A stretch of DNA of 64,000 bases from Imperialibacter roseus (GCF_032999765.1 NZ_CP136051.1:5040501-5104500), one strand, 5' to 3'. Numbered from the stretch's first letter, positions 44,474-54,037 are shown. Numbers and translations: made by a program. Notes: a model not told the origin generated them from the letters alone.

Positions 44474-45782
44474 GAGCTACCTCCTTTTCCTGATTGAACA
44501 CCGTGATTTGCCGCCCCATCAACCAAAAGACTAAAATGGCCAGTAGTAAATAAATACCTGTGGTTACATAAAATGAATAAGCTATGCCTGGCATAGGCGT
44601 TACGGCATCGGCTGTTTTCATGATCCCATAAATAATCCACGGCTGCCTTCCCACCTCCGTCACCACCCAGCCAGCCTCCACAGCCAAAAAGCCCAATGGC
44701 GTTGCGAATGCAAGAATCTTAAGAAACCAGGTGCGTTGAACCAGCAGTAGCTTCTTCCATTGGCCAAAAAGGAAAATCACGCCGATTAGCATAAGTAGGA
44801 CACCTATTGCTATCATAGTCTGAAAAGCAAAGTGTACTATGGCTACAGGCGGCCATTCGTCTCTTGGAAAAGCATCAAGCCCTTTCACTTCAGCCATCGG
44901 ATCAGTGAATGCCAAAATGCTCAATAAGTAAGGAATCTTGATAGCATAGTTCACTTCTCCTTTTTCTTCATCGGGAATCCCGCCAATAACGAATGAAGCA
45001 CCTTTCTCTGTCTCAAAATGACTCTCCATTGCTGCCAGCTTCACCGGCTGCCTGTGTGCCACATCATCTGCCGAAAGGTGACCGCTGAACGGTTGTAAAA
45101 AAGCAGCCACTGCCCCGAATGCGAGAGCTATTTTGAGTGCCCGAAGATGGAGCAATTTGCTTCTGTCTTTTAAATATTGCCAGGCATGCACCCCAGCCAC
45201 GCCAAAGCCAGTGGCGACAAAGGCGGCAAGCGTCATATGCAAAGCCTGAGTGAACCAGGCCTCGTTTAGCATAGCAGCAATAGGATCAACGTTCGATGCC
45301 TGTCCGTTTACCCAGTCGAAACCTGACGGGCTATTCATCCAGCCATTGGCTGCTACCACCAGAATGCCAGATGCCACTCCGGAAATGCCAACGAAAACTC
45401 CTGACGTAAAATGCACCCAGGGCTTCAAGACCTTTTCACCATATAAAAACAAGCCAAGTGCTACCGCCTCCAGAAAGAACGCTGCTCCTTCCAGCGAAAA
45501 AGGCATACCAATGATAGGCCCGGCGTGCTCCATAAAGCCCGGCCAAAGCAGCCCCAGCTCGAAACTGAGCACAGTGCCCGACACTGCGCCTACGGCAAAA
45601 AAAATAGCCACACCTCTGGCCCAGGCCTTCATTAAACGGTGGTAGTCCTCCTGGCCGGTCTTGAGCCATTTGTAATTGGCAAATGCCATGAGAAATGGCA
45701 TGACCATACCGATGCAGGAGAATATAATGTGGAAACCCAGTGACATGGCCATTTGTGAGCGGGCAGCCAGAAGATCGGTCAT
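44466..45782 (-). CDS. cydA: Cytochrome bd ubiquinol oxidase subunit I
   Basis: A 438-residue membrane protein holding the three haems. Axial His18 is in LGFHIIF, a second haem ligand lies in QALHMTLAAF, and the GRQPW motif follows WVVTEV. The short length and short Q loop point to the CIO/bd type without the long insert of E. coli CydA. The complex supports respiration at low oxygen and adds oxidative-stress tolerance. First gene of the cydAB unit; the promoter must lie in the following 319-bp gap. Confidence 0.94.
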   Translation of the reverse strand: MTDLLAARSQMAMSLGFHIIFSCIGMVMPFLMAFANYKWLKTGQEDYHRLMKAWARGVAIFFAVGAVSGTVLSFELGLLWPGFMEHAGPIIGMPFSLEGAAFFLEAVALGLFLYGEKVLKPWVHFTSGVFVGISGVASGILVVAANGWMNSPSGFDWVNGQASNVDPIAAMLNEAWFTQALHMTLAAFVATGFGVAGVHAWQYLKDRSKLLHLRALKIALAFGAVAAFLQPFSGHLSADDVAHRQPVKLAAMESHFETEKGASFVIGGIPDEEKGEVNYAIKIPYLLSILAFTDPMAEVKGLDAFPRDEWPPVAIVHFAFQTMIAIGVLLMLIGVIFLFGQWKKLLLVQRTWFLKILAFATPLGFLAVEAGWVVTEVGRQPWIIYGIMKTADAVTPMPGIAYSFYVTTGIYLLLAILVFWLMGRQITVFNQEKEVAHV

Positions 45783-46101
45783 AAATATGAGAATTAGCTA
45801 TTTCGAAGAACGTAATTGCAAAGCAAGGGATTCCCCTAATTTTCTATTTTTTGGAATTTTTATACCCTTCACAACTGCCCTGGCTAAATGAGCCTCCTTA
45901 TTACCAGGCACTTTCGGCATCTTCCGCACTCTCCCTTCATCATCCCAGCAAGTCACATTTCATATCTTATGTTTCATTCTGGCGTGGGGCGGATAGTTTT
46001 CTCTTTCCTCAACAAGAAGCAGCGTTAAAGAGCAACCAGCTTCCCTTGTATATCTGAAAAATGTAATTAATAGTTTAATTTACAGTTTAAATCGTCCATC
46101 T
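45783..46101. other. Divergent intergenic region, cydA / VirK-like gene
   Basis: 319 bp, AT-rich towards the plus-strand gene. No reliable promoter boxes, hairpins or ORFs were recognised. Confidence 0.4.
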
Positions 46102-46584
46102 ATGAAAAGGCTGCTACTTATCTCCCTGATATTTTTTACGTGTGTTGCTCCCGCATTTGCTCAAAATAGTCCTTTGCTAACCTTTGAAGAGCTTTTGGAA
46201 ACCTTTAAGAGAGGATATGACGTGAAAGGCACTTTCTACTATGCCAAATGCGATTTTTATGTGGATGAAAAGAAAGTCGAAAGTGCACCCGACATAGTGG
46301 GAGGAATGAACATTGATTTTTTTGAGTACTTCGGCAGGAATGCTGCGAAGAACAGCAAGGCGTTCATCACTTTTTCTGAGAGTAAAATGATTGAGAACCC
46401 AGCTGGTAGCGGCTATGTATACAACTACGTGAAGGTCAGAGTTTATGAAGATGGGAATGTTTCCATTAATGTCAAGCATTTGGATCCACGAACGCTCGAA
46501 AACAAAAAACAGGAACGGTTTGAGACAAAGCTATACGACGGGAATTTAAAAACAGCCGGTGCCTATTTTTTTGTCTCTCATTAA
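46102..46584 (+). CDS. VirK-like secreted protein
   Basis: A 160-residue exported protein with signal ending APAFAQ. The mature part resembles the VirK family: a YYAKCDF segment with the single mature cysteine, GGMNIDFFEYFG, SKMIENPAGSGYVYNYVKVRVYEDGNV, and HLDPRTLE. VirK proteins are small periplasmic proteins of unclear function, best known from Agrobacterium and enterobacteria. No virulence context is seen here. Its stop overlaps the oxygenase stop on the other strand by 4 bp. Assignment is from recalled motifs, not a search. Confidence 0.65.
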   Translation: MKRLLLISLIFFTCVAPAFAQNSPLLTFEELLETFKRGYDVKGTFYYAKCDFYVDEKKVESAPDIVGGMNIDFFEYFGRNAAKNSKAFITFSESKMIENPAGSGYVYNYVKVRVYEDGNVSINVKHLDPRTLENKKQERFETKLYDGNLKTAGAYFFVSH

Positions 46585-47219
46585 AATGGCACGTCAAGCA
46601 GTTGATCACGCAGCCAACCGGTCAGGCTTTTCCTCTCTCTTGCAGTTGGCAGTACTTCGTGCTCCAGCAAATCGCTTCTGAAGCAGATCAATCTTCCTGC
46701 CACAGGCAGCACGTCCACTATCTGCTCGTCAGCGCCAACAGGTTTGTACATCCGCAACTGTCCGCCGTCCCCCTCCCTCCAATCGAAGTTTAGATAGCAA
46801 ATGACACTCAGTTTACGGTGGTCGTCCTGCTTGAACTGATCCAAATGCCGTTTGTAAAAAGTGCCAACCGGGTAAAGCGTGTAATGAAACTCAAAATCTT
46901 TCAGACTTAGAAAGCACGTTCTGTTGATGAACTGCATCAGCTCCCTCATCCTATCCAAATACACCTGGGTCGGATCCTTCGCTTTCTCAGGCTCTATCCA
47001 CCTGATCAAGTCTCCCCGCTGCGATTTATCAACCTGATGATTTTCAGCCTGCCCTATGCCGGCTCTCTTTAAGTCGCCAGCTTCCTGATAGTCATCCAAA
47101 ACACTCAAAATGTCCTTTACCTCCTCATCGCTGAGAAAGGACTCGATGATGCCGTATCCATTTTCAGAAAGATCATCGGCAAGTTGATTGAAGCGGGTCT
47201 CGATGGTTTGTGTAGTCAT
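46581..47219 (-). CDS. 2OG-Fe(II) oxygenase (prolyl-4-hydroxylase type)
   Basis: A 212-residue cytosolic oxygenase. Iron ligands are His125 and Asp127 (KRHLDQF) and His187 (LLEHEVLP), with Arg196 placed to bind 2-oxoglutarate. The jelly-roll strands LSVICYLNFDW and GGQLRMY are typical. The ATG at 47219 is preferred over the TTG at 47249, which lies upstream of the candidate -7 box. Relatives hydroxylate proline or other residues in proteins; the target is unknown. It appears to be a single-gene unit. Confidence 0.87.
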   Translation of the reverse strand: MTTQTIETRFNQLADDLSENGYGIIESFLSDEEVKDILSVLDDYQEAGDLKRAGIGQAENHQVDKSQRGDLIRWIEPEKAKDPTQVYLDRMRELMQFINRTCFLSLKDFEFHYTLYPVGTFYKRHLDQFKQDDHRKLSVICYLNFDWREGDGGQLRMYKPVGADEQIVDVLPVAGRLICFRSDLLEHEVLPTARERKSLTGWLRDQLLDVPF

Positions 47220-47235
47220 GTCCAAATCAGGTGTG

Positions 47236-47243
47236 CAAAAGTA
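47236..47243 (-). promoter_or_regulatory. -7 promoter box for the oxygenase
   Basis: On the minus strand TACTTTTG matches TAnnTTTG, 16 bp before the ATG at 47219. This gives a very short leader. No clear TTTG at -33. Confidence 0.4.
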
Positions 47244-47249
47244 ACTCAA

Positions 47250-47672
47250 TAAGCAATAATTCCGCAGTCCAACCCCTTACGGCTTGCATATTATTTGAAA
47301 GTTTCTGGTGCAGGTAATAAAAGGTTAAAATAAATGAGCAAAAACAAGTCATCCCGATCATTTGAAGCATCTGAAGCAGTTTCATGTGCTCCATTGGGTC
47401 ACAAATGATGTAATGTTTTCAGTGTAAAGTGGTCGTTTTAGTAAAATCCTGAATAGTGGTTTTCAATGCCACATGCATTTTTATGCTTCGAAACGAGCGG
47501 ATTTTAAAAATGGAAATCTGCCTGGTAATTTTGATCATGGTTAACGAAAAAATCTATCTTGTTATCAACGAATCGCAGCCCAAAAATGGCATGCTTGTGA
47601 TGACATTCTTTAAGAGCTTTCTACACCATTGCATTTTAACGACGACAAAAAACAACATATAATACAACCACT
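47250..47672. other. Intergenic region without a recognised gene
   Basis: About 420 bp between the oxygenase and the next plus-strand gene. A 68-codon frame at 47456-47662 has no signal, motif or promoter and is not supported. Nothing structured was seen. Confidence 0.4.
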
Positions 47673-48131
47673 ATGAAAAAGCTACTGATAATCGTTTCTC
47701 TTGTTGCCTTCAATGGCATTCTTATGGCTCAGGATCTGATAATTGATCACGCAAAGGTTGATGCTCTTTTCGAAAAAAGAACTGCCCTTTTGGAAAACGG
47801 CGAAAGCACAAGAGTGATTGACCATGAACTAGCCAAGCTTGGCGTACGCTTCCCAGCCAAATTGAATGTGAGCTATTCTGGCGACAAAATCAATATCGCC
47901 TTCCCCTTGCTTGAAAACTCCAATGCTGCCTACATGGAGCAAAAGATTGTGAGGATAAAAGCAAGAATGCCAGAACTGGAAGTGCTCGGTATAGACGCTT
48001 CTTACTGCTTTGCTACATTCAAGAAAGATGCTTCAGAAAAGCAACTCACCGAGCTTTTGTCGGAATTTCTTTACGACGGATACTATGTAAGTGCTCACTC
48101 AAGGGTTCAGGTTGGCGCTTTGATGGACTAA
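47673..48131 (+). CDS. Hypothetical exported protein
   Basis: A 152-residue protein with a clear signal (MKKLLIIVSLVAFNGILMAQ). The mature part has alternating strands and helices, and one cysteine in IDASYCFATFKK. The second half (EQKIVRIKARMPELEVLGIDASYCFATFKKDASEKQLTELLSEF, two helices and two strands) recalls a ferredoxin-like fold, but I recognise no family. A terminator follows 31 bp after the stop. Monocistronic. Confidence 0.65.
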   Translation: MKKLLIIVSLVAFNGILMAQDLIIDHAKVDALFEKRTALLENGESTRVIDHELAKLGVRFPAKLNVSYSGDKINIAFPLLENSNAAYMEQKIVRIKARMPELEVLGIDASYCFATFKKDASEKQLTELLSEFLYDGYYVSAHSRVQVGALMD

Positions 48132-48161
48132 TTGACAATTATAATATAACTACCAGCTATG

Positions 48162-48188
48162 AAAACCGGGGCTTACGCTCCGGTTTTT
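48162..48188 (+). terminator. Intrinsic terminator
   Basis: AAAACCGG (48162-48169) and CCGGTTTT (48180-48187) with an inner GC pairing, then T and CTTG. It ends the preceding hypothetical gene. Confidence 0.7.
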
Positions 48189-48262
48189 CTTGTTTTTAAC
48201 TCACTCCTTCGCCTTCCTTTGTCTGGCAAAATTCTCATGAGTCAGAATATTAATCGCAGTGT

Positions 48263-48293
48263 TTTTAATACATTTCCGCATGTGCTACTTTTG
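48263..48293 (+). promoter_or_regulatory. Promoter of the carboxy(nor)spermidine operon
   Basis: TTTT (48263-48266, one base off TTTG), a 19-nt spacer and TACTTTTG (48286-48293). The expected start is near 48299, 29 nt before the ATG. Confidence 0.5.
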
Positions 48294-48327
48294 CAGTTCA
48301 AGCAATTAACCTGTAATAAGATATAAG

Positions 48328-49533
48328 ATGGGAAAAGTACTCATTATTGGTGCCGGCGGAGTCGGTCGTGTGGTGGCTTACAAATGCGCCAAAAATTCAA
48401 GTGTGTTTACTGAAATCATGCTCGCCAGCAGAACCAAATCCAAGTGCGATGACATTGCCGCTGACATAAAAAAAGACTTGGGTGTAAGCATACAAACCGC
48501 TAAAGTAGATGCGGATGTAGTGCCTGAGCTGGTCAAGTTAATTAACAGTTTCCGCCCTGACATTGTCATTAATGTGGCACTTCCTTATCAGGATCTTACT
48601 ATCATGGATGCTTGTTTGGAGACCAAAGTAAACTACCTCGACACAGCGAACTACGAGCCCAAAGAAGAAGCCAAGTTTGAGTACAGCTGGCAGTGGGCAT
48701 ATCAGGAAAAATTCAAAGCTGCCGGCCTGACAGCCGTGTTAGGTTGCGGTTTCGACCCAGGCGCTACAGGTGTTTTCACTTCCTACGCCGCCAAGCATTA
48801 TTTTGATGAAATTCACTACCTCGATATTGTTGATTGTAACGCCGGAGACCACGGAAAGGCTTTTGCTACCAACTTCAATCCTGAAATAAACATTCGTGAA
48901 GTAACGCAGGAAGGAAAATTCTTTGAGGATGGCAAGTGGAAAATAACAAAACCACATGAAATAGGTAAGGATATTAACTATCCGAACATCGGGCCCATGA
49001 AATCTTACCTGATTTACCATGAAGAACTCGAGTCGCTGGTGAAAAACTTCCCCACGATGAAAAGAGCCCGCTTCTGGATGACCTTCAGCGACAACTACCT
49101 GACTCACCTCAGAGTGATTCTGAACATAGGCATGGGCAGCATTGAGCCAATCAACTACAATGGAATGGAAATCGTGCCGCTTCAGTTTTTAAAAGCTGTA
49201 TTGCCTGACCCGGGAGATCTTGGAGAAAACTACAAGGGCGAAACCTCGATTGGTTGCAGGGTGCGTGGGATAAAAAATGGTGCTGAAAAGACCTATTACG
49301 TTTACAATAACTGTAAGCACCCTGATGCATACCGTGAAACCAAAGCTCAGGGCGTTTCCTATACCACTGGTGTGCCTGCTATGATTGGCGCTAAACTTGT
49401 GCTTGAAGGCAAGTGGGGCGGCGCTGGCGTGTTCAACGTTGAGCAGTTCAACCCTGATCCCTTCATGGAAGAAATGAACAAGCAGGGCTTACCATGGCAT
49501 GAGCTGCATGATGTGGATCTTGAAATGGACTAA
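48328..49533 (+). CDS. Carboxynorspermidine/carboxyspermidine synthase (saccharopine dehydrogenase family)
   Basis: A 401-residue NAD(P)-dependent enzyme with Rossmann motif IIGAGGVGRVV at the N-terminus and the family motif LGCGFDPGATGVF near residue 140. It would condense aspartate semialdehyde with a diamine (putrescine or diaminopropane) to give carboxyspermidine or carboxynorspermidine. The next gene is the matching decarboxylase, which fixes this role over lysine metabolism. The two are separated by a short hairpin and share a promoter. Confidence 0.9.
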   Translation: MGKVLIIGAGGVGRVVAYKCAKNSSVFTEIMLASRTKSKCDDIAADIKKDLGVSIQTAKVDADVVPELVKLINSFRPDIVINVALPYQDLTIMDACLETKVNYLDTANYEPKEEAKFEYSWQWAYQEKFKAAGLTAVLGCGFDPGATGVFTSYAAKHYFDEIHYLDIVDCNAGDHGKAFATNFNPEINIREVTQEGKFFEDGKWKITKPHEIGKDINYPNIGPMKSYLIYHEELESLVKNFPTMKRARFWMTFSDNYLTHLRVILNIGMGSIEPINYNGMEIVPLQFLKAVLPDPGDLGENYKGETSIGCRVRGIKNGAEKTYYVYNNCKHPDAYRETKAQGVSYTTGVPAMIGAKLVLEGKWGGAGVFNVEQFNPDPFMEEMNKQGLPWHELHDVDLEMD

Positions 49534-49555
49534 GCTTTAGCTTTATTATAAGATA

Positions 49556-49584
49556 AAAGGGGCAAGGCACAAGGCTTGCCCTTT
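49556..49584 (+). other. Intercistronic hairpin in the polyamine operon
   Basis: GGGCAAG (49560-49566) pairs with CTTGCCC (49575-49581), with AAA/TTT extending the stem past one unpaired G. Only three T follow, so it is a weak terminator at best and may adjust the ratio of the two enzymes. Confidence 0.5.
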
Positions 49585-49608
49585 ACTGTTTTACACGACC
49601 AAGTGACC

Positions 49609-50748
49609 ATGATTGACTACTCAAAAATACCTTCGCCCTGCTATCTGCTGGAAGAGTCACTGCTCCGCAGAAACCTTGAGCTAATGAACGATGTGCAGGA
49701 GCGGGCCGGTATCAGCATCATTCTGGCGTTCAAAGGCTTTGCCATGTGGAGTGCCTTTCCCCTGGTGAGGCAATACCTGAAAGGGGCCACAGCAAGTTCG
49801 CTTTCTGAAGCCAAACTTTGCTTTGAGGAGATGAAAACAAAGTCGCACACGTATGCTGTAGCCTACCGTGATCAGGAGTTTGATGAGATCATGGCATTAA
49901 GTAGTCACATCACTTTTAATTCGCTTAGCCAGTATGAGCGATTCAAAGACAATGTTGTGGCCTACCCTGAAAAAATCTCATGTGGAATTCGGGTCAACCC
50001 CGAGTACTCAGAGGTAACAACCGACTTGTACAATCCTTCGTCGCCTACTTCCCGCCTGGGCATGACCGCTGCGCACTTTGGCGAAAGACTGCCAGAGGGC
50101 ATTGAGGGGCTGCATTTCCATGTTTTATGCGAGTCGACCTCCTTCACCCTTGAAAATACGCTAAAAGCATTCGAAGAGAAGTTTGGTCACCTGATTCCAC
50201 AGGTAAAATGGGTGAACATGGGGGGCGGGCACCTGATGACCAAAAAAGGATATGATACTGCCCACCTCGTTTCTATTCTGAAAGCCTTCCGGGAAAAATG
50301 GGGAGTAGAAGTCATCCTGGAGCCCGGCAGTGCCGTAGCCTGGGAAACTGGCGACCTGGTGTCTACTGTTCTCGATGTAGTAGAAAACTCAGGTGTAAAA
50401 ACTGCCATTCTGGACGCTTCTTTTACCTGCCACATGCCCGATTGCCTGGAAATGCCCTACAAGCCAAGAATCAGAGGAGCCAAAATGGATCCTGAAAAAG
50501 GCAAACCCACCTACCGCATGGGGGGCATGAGCTGCCTGGCCGGAGACTACATGAGCGAATACTCATTCGATAAGGAGCTACAGCCTGGGGATCTGATTGT
50601 TTTTGAGGACATGATCCACTACACGATGGTGAAAACCACGACCTTCAACGGTGTACCCCATCCTTCTATTGGTATTTGGAAAGAAGATAACTCGTTCCAA
50701 CTCATAAGGGAGTTTGGCTATGAGGACTACAGGAATCGCTTATCTTGA
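49609..50748 (+). CDS. nspC: Carboxynorspermidine/carboxyspermidine decarboxylase
   Basis: A 379-residue fold-III PLP decarboxylase, starting at the ATG at 49609 (MIDYSKIPSPCYLLEE is the usual N-terminus; the upstream in-frame part has no homology). PLP-binding Lys42 is in LAFKGFAMWS. HFHVLCES, WVNMGGG, EPGSAV and the catalytic-Cys region SCLAGDYMSEY are present. It removes CO2 to give spermidine or norspermidine. It completes the pathway started by the gene upstream, a route independent of S-adenosylmethionine decarboxylase. Its 3' end overlaps the M20 gene by 9 bp. Confidence 0.93.
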   Translation: MIDYSKIPSPCYLLEESLLRRNLELMNDVQERAGISIILAFKGFAMWSAFPLVRQYLKGATASSLSEAKLCFEEMKTKSHTYAVAYRDQEFDEIMALSSHITFNSLSQYERFKDNVVAYPEKISCGIRVNPEYSEVTTDLYNPSSPTSRLGMTAAHFGERLPEGIEGLHFHVLCESTSFTLENTLKAFEEKFGHLIPQVKWVNMGGGHLMTKKGYDTAHLVSILKAFREKWGVEVILEPGSAVAWETGDLVSTVLDVVENSGVKTAILDASFTCHMPDCLEMPYKPRIRGAKMDPEKGKPTYRMGGMSCLAGDYMSEYSFDKELQPGDLIVFEDMIHYTMVKTTTFNGVPHPSIGIWKEDNSFQLIREFGYEDYRNRLS

Positions 50749-52125
50749 TTCAATCCTCATTTCATCATCAATACCCACTTCAGCCAAAACAATCAGTAGG
50801 GCTCTCTTGATTCCCAGCACACCGTCCTTGTTGATGAAATATTCATCAAGGGAGTGAGCATTTCTACCCATTCCTCCGCCGCCAATCGTGATGGCAGGTA
50901 TCCCTTTTGAAATCGGGATATTGGAATCAGTGCTGCCTCTTCTCAAAGTTGGTCTGCCGCCGACAAACTGCGTTGCAGCTATGCCTCTTTGGACAATGGC
51001 CATGCTTTCTGGGTGCTCACCAGAAGGGCGGTCACCGATCATCTCGATTTTGACGGTCAAATCGGGCCCATGCCTTTTTAGTTTATTCTGATCGGCCAGC
51101 GCCTTGCGAACCGCCTGCTGCAGAATGGTATCTACCTTAACAAGGCTTTCAGGGCTCTCGGAACGCATGTCCACCTCCATGATGGATTCAAATGGGATAG
51201 AATTGACCGACGTGCCACCCGAAATAACGCCTACGTTATAATTAGTCTTTGGCCCGCCACGGGTAAACTTGTCAGCCTCATCAGTAAAATAAGTAATGGC
51301 TCTACCCAGTGCATGGTGAGGGTTGCCCAAACCAAAGGCTCCCCACGAATGTCCTCCGGGGCCCTCAAAAGTAATACGATACCTGTGCGACCCAAGTGCC
51401 TGGTTGGTAACCGACTCATGGCCACTGCCGTCCACTGAGATAAAGGCGTCAATCTTAGGCCCGTTAGGCCCAAAAAGATACTTGGCTCCACGCAAATCGC
51501 CCTGCCCCTCTTCTCCTACATTGCCAATAAACAAAATATCATTTTCTGGCTGAATGCCTGCCTTACGGATGGCCTTCATAATGGTGATAAGGATGGCCAG
51601 CCCCCTGGTATCGTCCGAAATACCCGGAGCCTTTAGTGTATCGCCTGATTGCTGCACCCGGGTATCGGTGCCTTCCGGGAAAACCGTGTCGAGGTGGGCA
51701 CAAAACGCCAGCACCTTACCTCTTTTTGTTCCTTTTACCAAGCCGATTGCATTCCACACTTCATCCTGCCAAACTGAATCGGCACCCGCTTCTTTAAGCA
51801 GCGACAAATATTTATCACTGCGGTTCTTTTCTTTGTATGGAGGTGCTTCAATCTCGGTAAGAGTGATAAGGGTTTTAATGGTTTGCTCATCATAGGCTTC
51901 GATGAACTGAAAAGCCTCTTTTACCTGCGGATGAGCCGACAGTGCATCGATTTCGGCTTTGAAGGTATCTTCTAGTTTCGGAGCTGTCATGGCAACTGGT
52001 GCTCTGCCAGCGGCTGTGCTATCTTGCTTATTTTCGCTGGTATCCGTTGTTTTGTCGCCGCAACCGGCCAGAAAGGCAAGTGAAAAAGCAGAAAATATAA
52101 GTCTGGAGGGAAATTTTATAGTCAT
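50740..52125 (-). CDS. M20-family metallopeptidase lipoprotein
   Basis: A 461-residue exported peptidase. The ATG at 52125 gives a lipoprotein signal with lipobox LAGC (Cys22). Zinc-binding motifs are FCAHLDTVF, the bridging Asp in GISDDTRG, and Glu in NVGEEGQGD. RRGSTDSNI and IGGGGMGRNAHSLDEYF belong to the second metal and substrate site. It resembles peptidase T-like M20 enzymes and probably cleaves di- or tripeptides, or amide-bonded amino acids, on the periplasmic side. Not in an operon with nspC (convergent). Confidence 0.88.
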   Translation of the reverse strand: MTIKFPSRLIFSAFSLAFLAGCGDKTTDTSENKQDSTAAGRAPVAMTAPKLEDTFKAEIDALSAHPQVKEAFQFIEAYDEQTIKTLITLTEIEAPPYKEKNRSDKYLSLLKEAGADSVWQDEVWNAIGLVKGTKRGKVLAFCAHLDTVFPEGTDTRVQQSGDTLKAPGISDDTRGLAILITIMKAIRKAGIQPENDILFIGNVGEEGQGDLRGAKYLFGPNGPKIDAFISVDGSGHESVTNQALGSHRYRITFEGPGGHSWGAFGLGNPHHALGRAITYFTDEADKFTRGGPKTNYNVGVISGGTSVNSIPFESIMEVDMRSESPESLVKVDTILQQAVRKALADQNKLKRHGPDLTVKIEMIGDRPSGEHPESMAIVQRGIAATQFVGGRPTLRRGSTDSNIPISKGIPAITIGGGGMGRNAHSLDEYFINKDGVLGIKRALLIVLAEVGIDDEMRIESR

Positions 52126-52211
52126 ATTCACGGTTGAGTGTATGGGCTAATGACGGAGAATTTGGAAATAGAGCCAATACAAATGTGATTGAAGGCGATT
52201 TTATTTGATCA

Positions 52212-52958
52212 ATGATGGAGAACAACACCGATACTAATAACCATAACGAAAAGAAGTTTTTAGAGGGGCCCGGTACCCGATGGCGGGAATTTAAGTATAT
52301 CGTAAAAGTGGCACTTGAGTTTATTCGTGGATTCAGGGCGTTGCACTTTACGGGGCCATGTATTACTGTGTTTGGCTCGGCAAGGTTTCAGGAAGATCAC
52401 CCATCCTATAAAGCTGCACAAGAACTTGGGCACCACTTGGCACTTGCTGGGTTCACCGTAATGACAGGTGGTGGCCCGGGCATCATGGAGGCCGCACCAA
52501 GGGGAGCTAAAGAAGTTGGTGGTAAAACAATTGGCTGCAATATTGTGCTTCCACACGAGCAGCACGCCAATCCCTATCTCGACATTGTAGTCAACTTCAA
52601 CTACTTCTTTGTGAGAAAAGTGCTTTTGCTAAAGTACTCCTATGGCTTTGTGGTGATGCCGGGCGGCGCTGGCACCATGGACGAGCTTTTTGAAACGTTG
52701 ACGCTGATACAAACGGGGAAAATTAAGGGTTTCCCGCTGGTTTTGTTTGGCAAAGACTATTGGAGCCATCTGGTTAGCCAGCTGGACCACATGGTGGAGG
52801 AAAAGACCGTATCACCTGAAGACCTGGATCTGTTTCTGGTGACTGATTCAGTGGAGGAAGCCGTTGAATATATCGAAAAAGTGTCGATCAAGAAGTTTGG
52901 GCTAAAGCGGATCATGCTCAAGCCAAGCTGGGTTTTTGGAGAGAAGGTAAGTTCTTAA
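52212..52958 (+). CDS. LOG family protein (TIGR00730)
   Basis: A 248-residue Rossmann-like protein with TGGGPGIMEA near residue 90 and the diagnostic PGGAGTMDELFE near residue 150. LOG proteins act as cytokinin-nucleoside phosphoribohydrolases in plants, and many bacterial members hydrolyse nucleotide 5'-monophosphates. The N-terminal ~35 residues precede the core and are variable. Two ATG codons in a row open the frame. It is a single gene, convergent with the racemase, with only 5 bp between the stops. Confidence 0.9.
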   Translation: MMENNTDTNNHNEKKFLEGPGTRWREFKYIVKVALEFIRGFRALHFTGPCITVFGSARFQEDHPSYKAAQELGHHLALAGFTVMTGGGPGIMEAAPRGAKEVGGKTIGCNIVLPHEQHANPYLDIVVNFNYFFVRKVLLLKYSYGFVVMPGGAGTMDELFETLTLIQTGKIKGFPLVLFGKDYWSHLVSQLDHMVEEKTVSPEDLDLFLVTDSVEEAVEYIEKVSIKKFGLKRIMLKPSWVFGEKVSS

Positions 52959-52963
52959 CAAGA

Positions 52964-54037
52964 TTACTCCACTACATATTTTTCAATGTAGTCGGAGTTG
53001 AGCACGCCCAGCACACCCATGTACTTCATCTGAAAGGTCACTATGTCACCCACCTGATAGTTCCTGTCAGAATTGCCCAAATCAAGCACCAGCATGTCCG
53101 AGCTTGCTCCTATCACCGTAACTCCCTTTTCTTCCGGTATGAGAAAATCAGGTGCAATCTCCAGCAGTCCAATATCCACAATGGCCCTGTAAGAGGTCTT
53201 TCCTATGTCTTCCTGCCTAATTTCAAAAACTTCGCCTGATGGGTTCTCTGCCAGCTCACCTTCGGGGGTTTTTGGCTTTTGCGTAAGCTCTATGATCTGT
53301 GCGTAAAGCTTGAAAACGTCCGTTTGCATGCCCTCCACTGTTCCGCCTGTGAATAAATCGGCTCCAAAATACAGCGTTTCACCAATTCTGAAATGGTTAA
53401 CGCCTTTCGGCAGCAGCTTTCGTTGTAGCAAAGGAAAAGTGACTGAGGTGCCTCCTGAGACCCAAGGAATCTTCTTATTGAACTTGGTTTCCACCAGCTC
53501 TTTGTACAAGCTTAGCTGAACCAGCTTGTCCGGAGACGGCATCACTCCATTCAGGCAGTTGAGGTTCGTGCCCAATCCCACAATCTCAAGGTTAGGCAAC
53601 TCAAATACCTGCTCATAAAATTCCAGCAGGTGGTCACCCACAACGCCCTCTCTCAGGTCGCCCATCTCAATCATGATAATCACCTTATGTACTTTGCCTT
53701 GCCGCATCGCCTCTTTGGACAACAACTGCATGGTGGTGTACTCAGTATTGAAGCTAACGTCAGCATATTTGACAATCTTCAATATATTTTTTTTAGCCGG
53801 AGGCTTTATATAAACAGTTTGGACATCGGGATTGATGGACTTCACCACCTTCAGGTTACCTATTCTGGAATCATGGATTTCCCGTGTGCCAAGCTTAATC
53901 AGCTCTTCGATGAATGTCCGGTTGCCGCAGAGCAACTTGGACACAACCCCCCACTCAATATTATTCTGTTCGAACCTCGAATTGAGGAAGTCGTAGTTGT
54001 GTTTGAGCTTGGTTCTGTTGAGCGTAATATAAGCCAT
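52964..54037 (-). CDS. Fold-III PLP-dependent amino acid racemase (alanine/ornithine racemase-like)
   Basis: A 357-residue enzyme with PLP-binding Lys34 in VVSKLLCGN and MIEMGDLREG; LGTNLNCLNGV and GETLYFGAD are typical of the ornithine/alanine racemase-like (YhfX-related) subfamily, not of the essential Alr. The substrate is a basic or small amino acid, not resolved here. It is the last gene of the minus-strand stress/transport cluster, 76 bp after the GNAT gene. Confidence 0.85.
   Translation of the reverse strand: MAYITLNRTKLKHNYDFLNSRFEQNNIEWGVVSKLLCGNRTFIEELIKLGTREIHDSRIGNLKVVKSINPDVQTVYIKPPAKKNILKIVKYADVSFNTEYTTMQLLSKEAMRQGKVHKVIIMIEMGDLREGVVGDHLLEFYEQVFELPNLEIVGLGTNLNCLNGVMPSPDKLVQLSLYKELVETKFNKKIPWVSGGTSVTFPLLQRKLLPKGVNHFRIGETLYFGADLFTGGTVEGMQTDVFKLYAQIIELTQKPKTPEGELAENPSGEVFEIRQEDIGKTSYRAIVDIGLLEIAPDFLIPEEKGVTVIGASSDMLVLDLGNSDRNYQVGDIVTFQMKYMGVLGVLNSDYIEKYVVE

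Noticed and set aside
47456-47662. A 68-codon open frame in an intergenic gap
   Set aside because: No motif, no signal peptide, no promoter box; coding character is weak.
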